Shown: positions 20,285 through 31,934, numbered from the stretch's first letter. The stretch is DNA of 39,497 nucleotides from Gallionella sp. (GCA_013043965.1 JABEVF010000062.1:1-39497), one strand, 5' to 3'. Numbers and translations are program-made. The notes: generated by a model from the letters alone, not told the origin.

Positions 20285-20366
20285 AGTCATAAGCCGTAAG
20301 GCGTAAGTTTTCGCGAATTACCCGTTTTAACTTATGGCTTACGTCTGGCAACTTACGACTGTATTA
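20285..20366 (+). repeat. Heptad intergenic repeat / hairpin, nuoM-nuoN
   Basis: GCCGTAAGGCGTAAGTT (20293-20309) pairs 14/17 with AACTTATGGCTTACGTC (20329-20345); units ATAAGCC-GTAAGGC-GTAAGTT and AACTTAT-GGCTTAC-GTCTGGC-AACTTAC are 7-nt periodic. Confidence 0.75.
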
Positions 20367-20376
20367 CGAGGTGAAT

Positions 20377-21828
20377 ATGAATTTGATGGTTGAACTGATG
20401 CCCGCTGGAGCGGAAATTTTCCTGCTGGTGATGGTGTGCGTGATTCTGATCGTGGATCTGCTGCTGGCTGAAAGCAACAAGATATACACGTATTCTCTGG
20501 CGATGCTCACCTTGCTGGGCTGCGCCCTGATCACGGTGGGCACGCATACTCAGGGCGTGGTGTACACCTTCCACAACATGTTCGTGGATGACCTGATGTC
20601 CGATGTGTTGAAGCTGTTCACCTATATCGCCGTGGGGGCGATGCTGGTGTATTCGCGCCAGTACCTGACGGTGCGCGGCCTGTTCACCGGCGAATTCATG
20701 GTGCTGGCCCTGTTCGCGCTGCTGGGCATGAACGTGATGATCTCCGCCAACAACTTTGTCACCTTGTATCTCGGTTTGGAGCTGCTGTCGCTGAGTTTGT
20801 ACGCGATGGTGGCGTTGCAACGCGATTCCGCCGTGGCTACCGAAGCCGCGATGAAATATTTTATCCTGGGTGCGCTGGCCTCGGGACTGCTGCTGTACGG
20901 CATGTCCATGCTGTACGGTGCGACCGGATCGCTGGAGCTCGGTGTGATCTCCGCTGCCATCACACACGGCGTGCCGAACAACGCCCTGCTGGTGTTCGGT
21001 CTGGTGTTCATCGTTTCCGGCCTGGCGTTCAAGCTCGGTGTCGTGCCTTTCCACATGTGGGTCCCCGATGTGTATCACGGCGCGCCGACCGCGATGACCA
21101 TGATGATAGGCTCCGCGCCCAAACTGGCGGCTTTCGCGTTCACCGCGCGCATCCTGGTGGAGGGCCTGCAACCGCTGATGAAAGACTGGTCCGGCATGCT
21201 GATCATCCTGGCGATCGCCTCGATGGCGCTGGGCAACCTGAGCGCGATCGCGCAAACCAACCTGAAACGCATGTTCGCTTACTCGACCATCTCGCACATG
21301 GGTTTCCTGCTGTTGGGTTTCATCGGCGGCGGCGTGGAAGGCTACGGTTCGGCGATGTTCTATGCGGTGGTCTACGTGCTGATGACGCTGGGCGGATTCG
21401 GCATGATCATGTTGCTGTCCCGCGCCGGTTTTGAAGCCGACACGCTGAACGACTTCAAGGGGCTGAACCAACGCAGCCCGTGGCTGGCATTCATGATGCT
21501 GCTGCTGATGTTCTCCATGGCAGGCGTGCCGCCCACGGTCGGCTTCTATGCGAAATTCTCGGTGCTCAATGCGGTCGTGCAGACTGGCCACACCTGGCTG
21601 GCGGTCCTGGCGGTAATGTTCTCGCTGATCGGCGCGTTCTATTATCTGCGTATCGTCAAACTGATGTACTTTGACGTGCCGCAAAGCCACGAGCCGATCA
21701 ACCTCGCCCCCGACACCGGCCTGCTCATCAGCATCAACGGTTTGGGTGTGCTGGCGCTGGGCATGATGCCCGGCATGCTGATGTATACCTGCGCGGAGTC
21801 GGTCAAGCAGTCCCTGCTGTTGCATTGA
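20377..21828 (+). CDS. nuoN: NADH-quinone oxidoreductase subunit N
   Basis: [50 protein letters not shown]. Alternative in-frame ATG at 20371 exists in the track frame. Confidence 0.95.
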   Translation: MNLMVELMPAGAEIFLLVMVCVILIVDLLLAESNKIYTYSLAMLTLLGCALITVGTHTQGVVYTFHNMFVDDLMSDVLKLFTYIAVGAMLVYSRQYLTVRGLFTGEFMVLALFALLGMNVMISANNFVTLYLGLELLSLSLYAMVALQRDSAVATEAAMKYFILGALASGLLLYGMSMLYGATGSLELGVISAAITHGVPNNALLVFGLVFIVSGLAFKLGVVPFHMWVPDVYHGAPTAMTMMIGSAPKLAAFAFTARILVEGLQPLMKDWSGMLIILAIASMALGNLSAIAQTNLKRMFAYSTISHMGFLLLGFIGGGVEGYGSAMFYAVVYVLMTLGGFGMIMLLSRAGFEADTLNDFKGLNQRSPWLAFMMLLLMFSMAGVPPTVGFYAKFSVLNAVVQTGHTWLAVLAVMFSLIGAFYYLRIVKLMYFDVPQSHEPINLAPDTGLLISINGLGVLALGMMPGMLMYTCAESVKQSLLLH

Positions 21829-21851
21829 GCCCGTGATGTGCTGAATCTCGA

Positions 21852-21878
21852 AACTCCCGCCGTATGCGGGAGTTTTTG
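21852..21878 (+). terminator. Rho-independent terminator of the nuo operon
   Basis: AACTCCCGC-CGTAT-GCGGGAGTT followed by TTT. Confidence 0.88.
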
Positions 21879-21932
21879 TTGGTGCGGTGCAAACGTGTCA
21901 GAATGTGTGAGCCGAAAAATCGGGAGGACGAA

Positions 21933-22346
21933 ATGGAAAGCTATTGGCTGTGGTGGTTGGCCGCGCTGGCGCTGGTGATCGCCGAAATGTTCAGCGGCAC
22001 CTTCTATTTGCTGGCGGTGGCCGGTGGCCTCGGCGCGGCTGGCCTGGCCGCCTATCTGGGCATGGCCTGGAGCGGGCAGGCGTTGATCGCCGCCTTGTTG
22101 TGCAGCGCCAGTGTGGTGATGATCTATTTCTGGAAACGGCAATCCGTGCAGCCAGTCCAGAGCAATTTCGCGTACGACATTGGCCAGACGGTGCACATCG
22201 CGAGCTGGTCGGATGCGTGCCACGCGAGGGTGCATTATCGCGGCGCCGAATGGGATGCCGAGCTGGCCGATACCGCGCTGATCGATGCGGGAAAAACCGC
22301 GTGGCGCATCAAGAACATCGCGGGTTCGTTGTTAATCATAGAGTGA
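21933..22346 (+). CDS. NfeD-family membrane protein
   Basis: MESYWLWWLAALALVIAEMFSGTFYLLAVAGGLGAAGLAAYLG... plus C-terminal OB-like domain; RBS GGGAGG; next to an SPFH gene. The track start 21864 lies inside the terminator. Confidence 0.9.
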   Translation: MESYWLWWLAALALVIAEMFSGTFYLLAVAGGLGAAGLAAYLGMAWSGQALIAALLCSASVVMIYFWKRQSVQPVQSNFAYDIGQTVHIASWSDACHARVHYRGAEWDAELADTALIDAGKTAWRIKNIAGSLLIIE

Positions 22347-22354
22347 GGGGAGTC

Positions 22355-23260
22355 ATGGATAGCGTTGTCATTGGTTTGGTTATATTTGCGATCTTCCTGG
22401 CTGTTCGAACCATCAAGATCGTGCCGCAACAAAACGCATGGGTGATAGAGCGGTTCGGGAAATATAACCGGACGCTGGAACCCGGCCTGAGCATCGTCAT
22501 CCCGTTCATGGATCGCGTGGCATACAAGCACCACCTCACCGAGTTCCCCATCGACATCGCGCCCCAGGTCTGCATCACCCGCGACAATACCCAGGTGCAG
22601 GTGGACGGCGTGCTGTACTACCAGGTGACCGATGCCGCGCGCGCAAGTTACGGCACGTCGAATTATCTCGCCGCCATCACCATGCTGGCGCAGACCGCGT
22701 TGCGCTCGGAATGCGGCAAGCGCGACCTCGACAAGTTGCTGGAGGATAGGGACGCGATCAACCGCACCGTGGTGTTCGCGCTCGACGAAGCCAGCCCGAA
22801 CTGGGGCGTGAAGGTGTTGCGTTACGAGATCAAGGACATCACGCCGCCGCAGCAAGTACTGGCCTCGATGCAGAAGCAGATCACCGCCGAGCGCGAGAAG
22901 CGCGCGCTGATCGCGCAATCCGAAGGCAAGAAACAGGAAGAGATCAATCTGGCCGAAGGCCTGATGACCGCCTCGATACGCGAATCGGAAGGCACACGCC
23001 AGGCGGCGATCAACAATGCTCAGGGTGAGGCCGAAGCCATCATGCTGGTGGCGAAGGCGACCGCCGAATCCATCCGCCTGGTGGCCAGCGCGATACAGAG
23101 CGACGGCGGCATGACTGCGGTGAATCTCAAAGTCGCCGAACGTTTTGTCGATGCTTTCGGCAACATCGCCAAACAGGGCAACACCATGATCATTCCCGGC
23201 AATGCGGCCGATATCGCAGGCCTGGTCGCCACCGCGATGCAGGTGGTGAAAAAAGCCTGA
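22355..23260 (+). CDS. SPFH/stomatin-family protein (paraslipin/QmcA-like)
   Basis: MDSVVIGLVIFAIFLAVRTIKIVPQQNAWVIERFGKYNRTLEPGLSIVIPFMDRVAYKHHLTEFPIDI..., REKRALIAQSEGKKQEEINLAEG. Confidence 0.94.
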   Translation: MDSVVIGLVIFAIFLAVRTIKIVPQQNAWVIERFGKYNRTLEPGLSIVIPFMDRVAYKHHLTEFPIDIAPQVCITRDNTQVQVDGVLYYQVTDAARASYGTSNYLAAITMLAQTALRSECGKRDLDKLLEDRDAINRTVVFALDEASPNWGVKVLRYEIKDITPPQQVLASMQKQITAEREKRALIAQSEGKKQEEINLAEGLMTASIRESEGTRQAAINNAQGEAEAIMLVAKATAESIRLVASAIQSDGGMTAVNLKVAERFVDAFGNIAKQGNTMIIPGNAADIAGLVATAMQVVKKA

Positions 23261-23379
23261 ACAATCGGAAAGATGGCCATTCGATGTTGCAAGCCTGAAG
23301 AATATCGTCGTCTCTAAAGTTCCTAAGGCCACACCTATAACCTTTTGCCGGTGACACAACCGAAAATTTTGGAGCGAGC

Positions 23380-23925
23380 ATGGATTTGACTGAAACACGC
23401 CTGGATTCCATGCGGATGTATGACGGCGGCTTTATCCAAGTGCATAAGGATACGGTGCGCCTGCCGGATGGTACGGTGAGCACGCGCGAATATATCCGGC
23501 ATCCCGGTGCGGTGGCGGTGCTGGCGTTGCTGGACAACGGCAATCTGGTGATGGAGCGGCAATACCGTTACCCGCCGCAGCGCGAATTCATCGAACTGCC
23601 CGCGGGCAAGATCGATCACGGTGAGGACATCCTGCTTTGCGCGCAGCGAGAGCTGCTGGAGGAGACCGGCTATGTGGCGCGCGAGTGGACGCATCTCGCC
23701 ACCGCCTGGCCGTGCATCGGCTATGCCGACGAGCGCATGGAATATTTTTTGGCGCGCGGGCTGACGTTGCAGGCGCGCAAGCTGGACGACGGCGAGTTCC
23801 TCGAGGTGTTCGAATTGTCGTTGGCCGATGCCATCGAATGGATACGGCTGGGCAAGATCAACGAAAGCAAGACCATAGTCGGATTGTTCTGGTTGGAGAA
23901 ATACCTGAAGGGGTGGCGGGACTAG
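23380..23925 (+). CDS. NUDIX hydrolase (ADP-ribose pyrophosphatase-like)
   Basis: NUDIX box GKIDHGEDILLCAQRELLEETGY. Confidence 0.92.
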   Translation: MDLTETRLDSMRMYDGGFIQVHKDTVRLPDGTVSTREYIRHPGAVAVLALLDNGNLVMERQYRYPPQREFIELPAGKIDHGEDILLCAQRELLEETGYVAREWTHLATAWPCIGYADERMEYFLARGLTLQARKLDDGEFLEVFELSLADAIEWIRLGKINESKTIVGLFWLEKYLKGWRD

Positions 23926-24001
23926 TGCCTTGGGGTCGTGCGCAAGACATGCCGCATCCGGTTCGCGCCCATCTAGGGATGCGCGATCGCCAACCAGAGC
24001 A

Positions 24002-25312
24002 TCATCGGGTGAACCGTTGCCGGTAGCGAAAAACGGTGCCGGGTTCCATCCCCCGGTCATGCAGGCTCACGACCCCGCCCGAACGAACTGCGGCTTCGCG
24101 CGCGATGGCCAGCCCAAGCCCGCTGCCCTGCCCGGACGAATCCGGCATTCGGTAGAACGCATCAAACACACGCTCGCGTTCCGGGGCGGGAATCCCGGGC
24201 CCGTTGTCAACGACTTCGATCACGGCACTGTCGGCATCGGACAGCAGGCGCAGCGTAACCACACCGTTTTCCGGCGTGTATTTCAGGGCGTTCTCCAGCG
24301 CGTTCTTGAGTATCAGCGGCAACGTGTCGGGCGACGCGCGCACTTGAAGCCGCGTGACTTCCTCAAGCCCCAGGTCTATGTGTTTGGCTTCGGCCATCGG
24401 CAGGTACTCCGCAATCAAGGCGCGAGCCATCGCCGGGACATCGACCAGCACCTCGCCTTGGGTTTCGGCTTGCGTTCTGGCGAGGGTCAGCAGCTGTTCG
24501 GTGAGCTGCCGCGCGCGCTCTATCCCGGCTTGCAGCGGCGTCACGCGCGTTTGCACGGCTTCCAGCGTATCGGCCTGCCGCAAATTCTGCGCCTGTAACG
24601 ACAATGCGGTGAGCGGGCTGCGCAGTTCGTGCGCGGCATCGGCGATGAAACGCCGCTGTTGTGCCACCAAGTGGTTCACTCGCCCCAGCAGGCGATTGAT
24701 CGCGTGGACGAACGGGGCGATTTCCCGGGGGATGTCATGGTCGGCAAGCGGGTGCAGGTGATCTGCGGGCTGCTCATCCAGACTCTTGGCCAGCAGCGTG
24801 ACCGGTGCGAGTTCATGCCGGATGATACGCACGATCAGCCAGGCCAGTACGGGTAGCAGGAGCAACAACGGAATCAAGGTGCGCCACGCGCTGTCGGCCG
24901 CGATCTCATCACGCGCGTCGGTGAGCTGGAACACAACCGTGCGCGTTCCGGCTGGCCCATCCCGCACGAATACCCGCAGGTGGTCGGCCCCGACGTTCAG
25001 CGTATGCAAGCCTGCGGACAGATCGCCGGTGAGCCAGTCGGGACGGGTGTCCGAGGGAAGATGAAGGATGGTCACGCGGGATTCGGGGTCGGCGAGTGCG
25101 GTATCCGGCAGATATTGACCGTCCGTGATAGACGCGGGTGAGTTTGCTGCCGAGCCTGCCGACATGGCTGCAATCTGGCGGAGCATGTCGTCTTGGAACT
25201 CTTTGGCTTCCGAATAGGCCAGCCGGAAAGAGGCGATGGCGGCCAGCAAACCGGCGCATAGGATGGCGCTCCCCAACACCAGTGAAAGTTGGCGTTGCAG
25301 AGAGCGTTTCAT
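24002..25312 (-). CDS. Sensor histidine kinase (QseC/PmrB-like architecture)
   Basis: H-box FIADAAHELRSPLTAL, N-box NALENALKYTP, G-boxes EVVDNGPGIP and GQGSGLGLAIAREAA; N-terminal TM segment. Confidence 0.94.
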   Translation of the reverse strand: MKRSLQRQLSLVLGSAILCAGLLAAIASFRLAYSEAKEFQDDMLRQIAAMSAGSAANSPASITDGQYLPDTALADPESRVTILHLPSDTRPDWLTGDLSAGLHTLNVGADHLRVFVRDGPAGTRTVVFQLTDARDEIAADSAWRTLIPLLLLLPVLAWLIVRIIRHELAPVTLLAKSLDEQPADHLHPLADHDIPREIAPFVHAINRLLGRVNHLVAQQRRFIADAAHELRSPLTALSLQAQNLRQADTLEAVQTRVTPLQAGIERARQLTEQLLTLARTQAETQGEVLVDVPAMARALIAEYLPMAEAKHIDLGLEEVTRLQVRASPDTLPLILKNALENALKYTPENGVVTLRLLSDADSAVIEVVDNGPGIPAPERERVFDAFYRMPDSSGQGSGLGLAIAREAAVRSGGVVSLHDRGMEPGTVFRYRQRFTR

Positions 25313-25971
25313 ACCGGTTTCTCCACCATCCAGCCGGCGCCCCGCACATTTTTAATGGCGCTAGCGCCGAGTTTTTTGCGTACGCCGTGAATCAGAAAAT
25401 CCACTGCATTGCTTTCCACTTCTTCGTTCCAGCCATAAATGCGTTCTTCCAGCTCGGCCCGGGTGAGGATCGCACCCGGGCGCAGCAGCAGCGCGTGCAG
25501 CAACGCAAACTCGCGCGCGCTCAGCAGCTCCGCGGCATCGCCGCAGCGCGCTTCCATGGTGGCCTGGTCGAGGCTCACCTTGCCGTTGGTGAGCAGCGGC
25601 GCGGCTTGCCCGCCCTGGCGGCGGATGACCGCGCGCAGCCGGGCCAACAGCTCGTTGATGTCAAAAGGTTTGACCAGATAATCATCCGCACCGAAGTCCA
25701 GCCCCTGGACCCTGTCCGCCACGCTATCACGCGCTGTGATGACGATGACCGGCACCGTGTTGCCGCCCAGTCTCAGGCGGCGCAGCACTTCGAGACCGTC
25801 ACGTTTGGGCAACCCCAGATCGAGCAGCACGGCCTGGTGTTCGCCGTGCTCCAGCGCGGTGCTGGCGGTCGCGCCATCCTTGACCCAGTCGACGGCATAC
25901 GCCGAGTCTTTGAGCGCGACGCTCAAGGCTTCGCCTATCATGCTGTCGTCTTCAACGAGGAGTATGCGCAT
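25309..25971 (-). CDS. OmpR/PhoB-type response regulator
   Basis: MRILLVEDDSMIGEALSVALKDSAYAVDWVKDG...VLLDLGLPKRDG...ARDSVADRVQGLDFGADDYLVKPF plus winged helix; overlaps the kinase start. Confidence 0.95.
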   Translation of the reverse strand: MRILLVEDDSMIGEALSVALKDSAYAVDWVKDGATASTALEHGEHQAVLLDLGLPKRDGLEVLRRLRLGGNTVPVIVITARDSVADRVQGLDFGADDYLVKPFDINELLARLRAVIRRQGGQAAPLLTNGKVSLDQATMEARCGDAAELLSAREFALLHALLLRPGAILTRAELEERIYGWNEEVESNAVDFLIHGVRKKLGASAIKNVRGAGWMVEKPV

Positions 25972-25989
25972 GTCGCCGGCGGGTTGCCG

Positions 25990-26514
25990 TTACTTGAGCG
26001 CGTTGCGGGCCGCGTAGGCCTGGTCCAGGCGCGCCTTGGCCTGCGCGACTTGCGCCTCCAACTCGCCGAGGCGTTGGAAATAACTCCCGGTCAGTCTCGT
26101 GCCGCCGCCGATGTCGGCGCGTCTTTCCCCGCCAAGCGGAGTGCGCCCGTTCTGCAGCGCATTTTCTGCGTCTGCGAGCGCCTTTTGTGCGGCAAGGATT
26201 TCCCCGTCTACCTGCTTCCATGCCTCGTCGCGCGACTGCAGTTGCGCGTCAGCCCCGGCCGCGGCGTTCCTTTCCTGCTGGCGCAACAGCGCGGCGGCGC
26301 GGCGCTGCTCAGGGGTCAGGCTGTCGGTCTCTATCGTTCTGGATTCCCGGGCATCGGGCATGGGCTGCGAAGAGTAAGTGACCTCGCCGTCCGCGCTGGT
26401 CGAACGGTAAATGGTTTCCGCGTACGCCGATGTGGCGTAGCAATACAGCGCGATCAGGATAGCGGCAAGGGTGGTTGCTGCTTGGGTCTGGTTACTGGGA
26501 TATATCGGCATCAT
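25990..26514 (-). CDS. DUF4124-domain exported protein
   Basis: Signal-like N-terminus, then ETIYRSTSADGEVTYSSQPMPDARESRTIE (DUF4124-like), then Ala/Gln/Arg-rich coiled coil. Confidence 0.8.
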   Translation of the reverse strand: MMPIYPSNQTQAATTLAAILIALYCYATSAYAETIYRSTSADGEVTYSSQPMPDARESRTIETDSLTPEQRRAAALLRQQERNAAAGADAQLQSRDEAWKQVDGEILAAQKALADAENALQNGRTPLGGERRADIGGGTRLTGSYFQRLGELEAQVAQAKARLDQAYAARNALK

Positions 26515-26685
26515 GCATTCTCCTTAAGTCAGGTCACAACGACAACAGCTGCGTTTGACTACCCAGCCACCAAGGCGAGAGCGGCCTTCGGTGTGCAGGT
26601 AAGCGCGTAGCTGTACGGGCAGTGTAGGCGAGATCGCCGGCACTGCAAACTTGTTCATCGGGCCAGCCAATAATCTGGTGATCCG

Positions 26686-27444
26686 TCAATGGCTTGTTTT
26701 GGACGCTCGGTGCTCGAAGATCAAGATGCAGGCCACAATAAACACCAGCAGCACTAGCGACGCGGAGTAGCGACTCAATGCCAGACCGCCGGCGTTGAGC
26801 GGTTTGTCGAGAAAATCTCCGACCACCGCACCTAGCGGGCGGGTGAGTATGAATGCGGCCCAAAACAGCACGGTGTGGGATATTTTTGTCCGGTAGTAGG
26901 CTGCAACAACGAGCAGCAGCAGCGCGCCGAACACCATCGCGCCCCCCGCGTAGCCCAGCCCGGCCGTGTCGGCTGTCCAATCGCCCAGGGCAGTGCCCAA
27001 GGTCTGGGAGAACATGATCGTCACCCAATAGAACATCTCGGCCTTGGGCGAACTGACGCTGGCAACCGATACCGAGCCCAGCGCCCGATACCAGATCAGC
27101 AACGAGGACATCAACAGCACCAGCAGCAGCGAGGCGCCGCCCGCATAGCCTATCCCGAGAGAGCGGTCGGCAAAATCCGCCAACGTTGTCCCGACCGTGG
27201 TCGTTGCGATGATGGTCGTCCAGTACAGGAACGGATGGAAGCCCCTGGCCTGGATTTGTGCTGCTACAGCCAGAAGAAAGACGACTGCGAAAATGGCCGT
27301 CCCCACCAGATAACCCAGGTTCATCGACATCGACACGGCATCGCCACCGGTTTCACCCAGGGTGGTAGCCGCGATCTTTATGATCCAGAAGATCAACGTA
27401 AGCTCGGGGACTTTGCTCAAAGTGTGTTCGGTAGCGGGTTTCAT
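26686..27444 (-). CDS. COG4705-like polytopic membrane protein with internal repeats
   Basis: MKPATEHTLSKVPELTLIFWIIKIAATTLGETGGDAVSMSMNLGYLVGTAIF...; four repeat cores (TLGETGGDAVSMSMNLGY, TVGTTLADFADRSLGIGYAGG, TLGTALGDWTADTAGLGYAGG, PLGAVVGDFLDKPLNAGG). Start placed at 27444 by RBS and hydrophobicity. Confidence 0.82.
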   Translation of the reverse strand: MKPATEHTLSKVPELTLIFWIIKIAATTLGETGGDAVSMSMNLGYLVGTAIFAVVFLLAVAAQIQARGFHPFLYWTTIIATTTVGTTLADFADRSLGIGYAGGASLLLVLLMSSLLIWYRALGSVSVASVSSPKAEMFYWVTIMFSQTLGTALGDWTADTAGLGYAGGAMVFGALLLLVVAAYYRTKISHTVLFWAAFILTRPLGAVVGDFLDKPLNAGGLALSRYSASLVLLVFIVACILIFEHRASKTSH

Positions 27445-27791
27445 ACATTTTCCCTTCTGGGATGGTTTCGATGATGCGATCAATCCGGGATCGAGACTGA
27501 ACCGATAATAGCGCTCGCCGCCTGTTCTGCCGAGCGACGGCCGTGCAAATTGCCAGGAGCGCTTTTTATGCGGGCATCCTGGTCTTGGCAAGAGGGGAGA
27601 TGCGCCAGGCGGTGAAGATACCGCCCAAAAATTAGCAGGGAGTTAGGCTTGATATTTTTGCCGGCTATGGAAGCGGTCATCCGGGCTGATACAATCCGCG
27701 CATCCCCAACGTTGCAGCGGACCGCATCGCTATCAGCACGTTAGATATTCGGTGCGGTGCCAAAAGCATCCCTCCCGTTCCGCTGTGGCTA

Positions 27792-27818
27792 TAAAGTTTT
27801 GCGCCAGCTTGCCGATAA
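27792..27818 (+). promoter_or_regulatory. Sigma28 (FliA) promoter
   Basis: TAAAGTTT-TGCGCCAGCTT-GCCGATAA: exact match to the enterobacterial FliA consensus TAAAGTTT-N11-GCCGATAA. Confidence 0.8.
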
Positions 27819-27954
27819 AACGACTGTACGGGCGGCGGCCGTTTAATATACGCCGGGTTGTCGATGCGCTTGCGCCTAAGCCTCGAGAAGCGGAGGGCGA
27901 TATGCGTTGCCCGCACCACATGAGAAACAATTTTTTGGAAGATGAGTTTGGAAA

Positions 27955-28833
27955 ATGAATATGTATAACCTTGATCAGCCCGTCAATTTGAAACTTGCCC
28001 TTGCCAACCTGGACACCTTGCCTGCCATGCCGGCGATAGCCCAGAAGCTGTTGGGCCTGCAGTTGGATACGGATCAGGGCGAAGCCGAATTCTTGCGGTT
28101 GATCGAACAGGATCCGCAAATTTCGGCAAAGATCCTCGGTTTGGCAAACACCGCGGCGTATGGCGCATCGCGCAAAGTGCTGTCTCTTTCCGATGCGGTG
28201 ATGCTGATGGGCATGACCCGCGTCAAGTCGGTAGCGATCGGCATCGCGGCAACCTCCACGCTGGCCAAGGTACCGGAAGGCAGGCTCAAATCTACCGAGA
28301 TCTGGATGCACAGCATGGCGATAGCGATGGGCATGAGCACCATTGCCCGCGCCATGCCGGCGCACAGCAGGCCCCAGGAAGACGTGATATTTTTTGCCGG
28401 GTTGCTGCATGACATCGGCTACATGGCCCTCAGCTATATGGACATCAAGACCAGCGATGTGCTGCACGGGCAACTGCAACAGGCATCGGGCAGCATGCTG
28501 CTGAGCATCGAGAAGGAGCTGCTCGGTATGACGCATGGCGAGATCGGTGCGGAACTGGCACGTCACTGGGGTCTTCCGGAGGAGATCGTCGCGGTGATAC
28601 GCGATCATCACGGTTACGGCGAAACGGATACGCGCGCATATCCCCCCTTGGTCCGCCTGGTGAATATCGCCGAGAAGATACTGGGCGAGTTCGGCGTGCA
28701 CAAGCTATCCGAACAGGCCATCGCGGATAGAGAATGGCTCGATCTCGGGATCGACCCGGAAAAAGCCGACGATCTATGCGGTCGGGTCTGCGAAGTGGCG
28801 ACACAAGCCGGGCAGATGGCGAGCGCTTTTTGA
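27955..28833 (+). CDS. HDOD-domain protein
   Basis: LANLDTLPAMPAIAQKLLGLQ...LIEQDPQISAKILGLANTAAYGASRKVLSLSDAVMLMGMTRVKSVA...GLLHDIGYMAL. Confidence 0.93.
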   Translation: MNMYNLDQPVNLKLALANLDTLPAMPAIAQKLLGLQLDTDQGEAEFLRLIEQDPQISAKILGLANTAAYGASRKVLSLSDAVMLMGMTRVKSVAIGIAATSTLAKVPEGRLKSTEIWMHSMAIAMGMSTIARAMPAHSRPQEDVIFFAGLLHDIGYMALSYMDIKTSDVLHGQLQQASGSMLLSIEKELLGMTHGEIGAELARHWGLPEEIVAVIRDHHGYGETDTRAYPPLVRLVNIAEKILGEFGVHKLSEQAIADREWLDLGIDPEKADDLCGRVCEVATQAGQMASAF

Positions 28834-28901
28834 GCGGTATCGCCCGCTAAGCGGCTATAGATGATGCACGGGCATCAGTCCTCTATGCTGTGCGGTGTTG
28901 C

Positions 28902-30278
<1,377 letters not shown>

Positions 30279-30351
30279 TTAACCTTAATAACGTAAAGTA
30301 ACAGGCAGGGCGGATAACGGCCTGCAAATGGAGGGTCGCATTTTACGCGAT

Positions 30352-31437
30352 TCAGGGATGTCCTTGTTCGATGATTGCGCCGCCCAGACACACTTCCCCG
30401 TCGTAGACCACCACCGATTGACCAGGCGTGACCGCCCATTGCGCCTCCTCGAATGCGAGCGTGCATCTTTCGCCGTCTAGTCCGGTGAAATGGCAGGCCG
30501 CATCGGCCTGGCGGTAGCGGGTCTTGCCCGCATAGCGATGCTGCGGTAGCGGCGCGGCCCCGCTGATCCAGTGGCTACCCAGCGCACTCACTCGCGGCGA
30601 GAGCAGCGCGGGATGGTCATGGCCCTGAACCACGATCAGGCGGTTGTGTTCCATGTCTTTAGCCGCCACGAACCACGGCTTGCCAGAGGACGCTTTTGCG
30701 CCGCCTATGCCCAGGCCCTGGCGCTGACCCAGCGTGTAGAAACTCAGGCCTATGTGTTTGCCGATTGACTGTCCTTCCGGCGTGCACATCTCGCCGGGCT
30801 GGGTCGGCAGGTAGCGGTTGAGGAATTCGCGGAACGGGCGCTCGCCGATGAAGCAGATACCCGTGCTGTCTTTCTTTGCATGGTTGGACAGGCCGTGTTG
30901 TTCGGCAATGCGGCGCACTTCGGATTTCAGCAGTTTGCCCAAAGGAAACATCGCGCGCGAAAGTTGCGTCTGGTTCAAGCGATGTAAAAAGTAGCTTTGG
31001 TCCTTGCCGGCATCGGTCGCTTTGAGCAGCTGGAACAGGCCATCCACCTCGCGCACTTGCGCGTAATGCCCGGTGGCGATGGTGTCCGCGCCCAGCGCGA
31101 TGGCGTGGTCGAGGAAGGCTTTGAATTTGATCTCGGCGTTGCACAGTATGTCGGGATTGGGCGTGCGCCCCGCCTGATATTCGCGCAGGAAATAACTGAA
31201 CACCCGGTCTTTATATTCTTTGGAAAAATTCACCACTTCGATGGGTACGCCTATGGTGTCGGCGACCGATACGGCATCGAGCAGATCCTGGCGCGACGAG
31301 CAATACTCGTCGTTGTCATCGTCTTCCCAATTCTTCATGAACAGGCCGATCACGTCGTAGCCCTGCTGCTTGAGCAACAAAGCGGTAACGGAAGAATCGA
31401 CTCCGCCGGACATGCCGACCACGATGCGCTTACGCAT
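30352..31437 (-). CDS. mnmA: tRNA-specific 2-thiouridylase
   Basis: [63 protein letters not shown]. Confidence 0.96.
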   Translation of the reverse strand: MRKRIVVGMSGGVDSSVTALLLKQQGYDVIGLFMKNWEDDDNDEYCSSRQDLLDAVSVADTIGVPIEVVNFSKEYKDRVFSYFLREYQAGRTPNPDILCNAEIKFKAFLDHAIALGADTIATGHYAQVREVDGLFQLLKATDAGKDQSYFLHRLNQTQLSRAMFPLGKLLKSEVRRIAEQHGLSNHAKKDSTGICFIGERPFREFLNRYLPTQPGEMCTPEGQSIGKHIGLSFYTLGQRQGLGIGGAKASSGKPWFVAAKDMEHNRLIVVQGHDHPALLSPRVSALGSHWISGAAPLPQHRYAGKTRYRQADAACHFTGLDGERCTLAFEEAQWAVTPGQSVVVYDGEVCLGGAIIEQGHP

Positions 31438-31876
31438 AGTGCACCAGCAGGTCGAGCGGGTAACGTTTGCCCGCGAGATAGTCTTCCATGCAGCGCAGGA
31501 CCAGCGGGCTGCGGTGACGCATTTTGCTGGCGCGAATCTCGTCGGGAGTCAGCCATACGGCTTGCAGGATGCCGGCATCTAATGCCCGGTCTGCTTCGTG
31601 CCCGGCAATGTCGCCGGTGAAAGCGAAACGCAAATACGTGGTGTCGGATTCGATGGCATGCCAGCGATAGATGCCGACGAGATGAGAGGGCGTGAAGTGA
31701 TAAGCCGATTCTTCCAGCGTTTCGCGCACCGCGGCGGCGAGCAAGGTTTCATCGGCTTCGAGGTGTCCTGCAGGTTGGTTGAAACGCGCGCCTTGCACGG
31801 TTTCTTCTTCAACCAGCAAGAATTTTCCAGCGCGCGCGATGACGGCGGCGACTGTGACGTTGGGTTTCCAGACCAT
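31430..31876 (-). CDS. NUDIX hydrolase (NudJ-like)
   Basis: [53 protein letters not shown]; overlaps the mnmA start. Confidence 0.92.
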   Translation of the reverse strand: MVWKPNVTVAAVIARAGKFLLVEEETVQGARFNQPAGHLEADETLLAAAVRETLEESAYHFTPSHLVGIYRWHAIESDTTYLRFAFTGDIAGHEADRALDAGILQAVWLTPDEIRASKMRHRSPLVLRCMEDYLAGKRYPLDLLVHYA

Positions 31877-31903
31877 GTGGCGGCAGTGGATGATTTTAGA
31901 AAT

Positions 31904-31934
31904 AAAAAAAGGCAGGGTTGCCCCTGCCTTTTTT
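31904..31934 (-). terminator. Bidirectional-looking intrinsic terminator
   Basis: AAAAAGGCAGGG-TTGC-CCCTGCCTTTTT, immediately downstream of the small minus-strand gene. Confidence 0.9.

Noticed and set aside
18801-20351. 516-aa minus-strand ORF opposite nuoM
   Set aside because: Same antisense codon-bias artefact (HRxxHH-type composition); NuoM is on the plus strand.
20353-21825. 490-aa minus-strand ORF opposite nuoN
   Set aside because: Antisense artefact with no recognisable domain; NuoN occupies the plus strand.
23315-23340. Second FliA-like site TAAAGTTC-N10-ACCTATAA upstream of the NUDIX gene
   Set aside because: Wrong spacing (10 nt) and two mismatches in the -10; not convincing next to the exact match at 27792.
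25138-26610. 490-aa plus-strand ORF opposite the response regulator and DUF4124 gene
   Set aside because: Minus-strand genes have clear domains; this frame does not.
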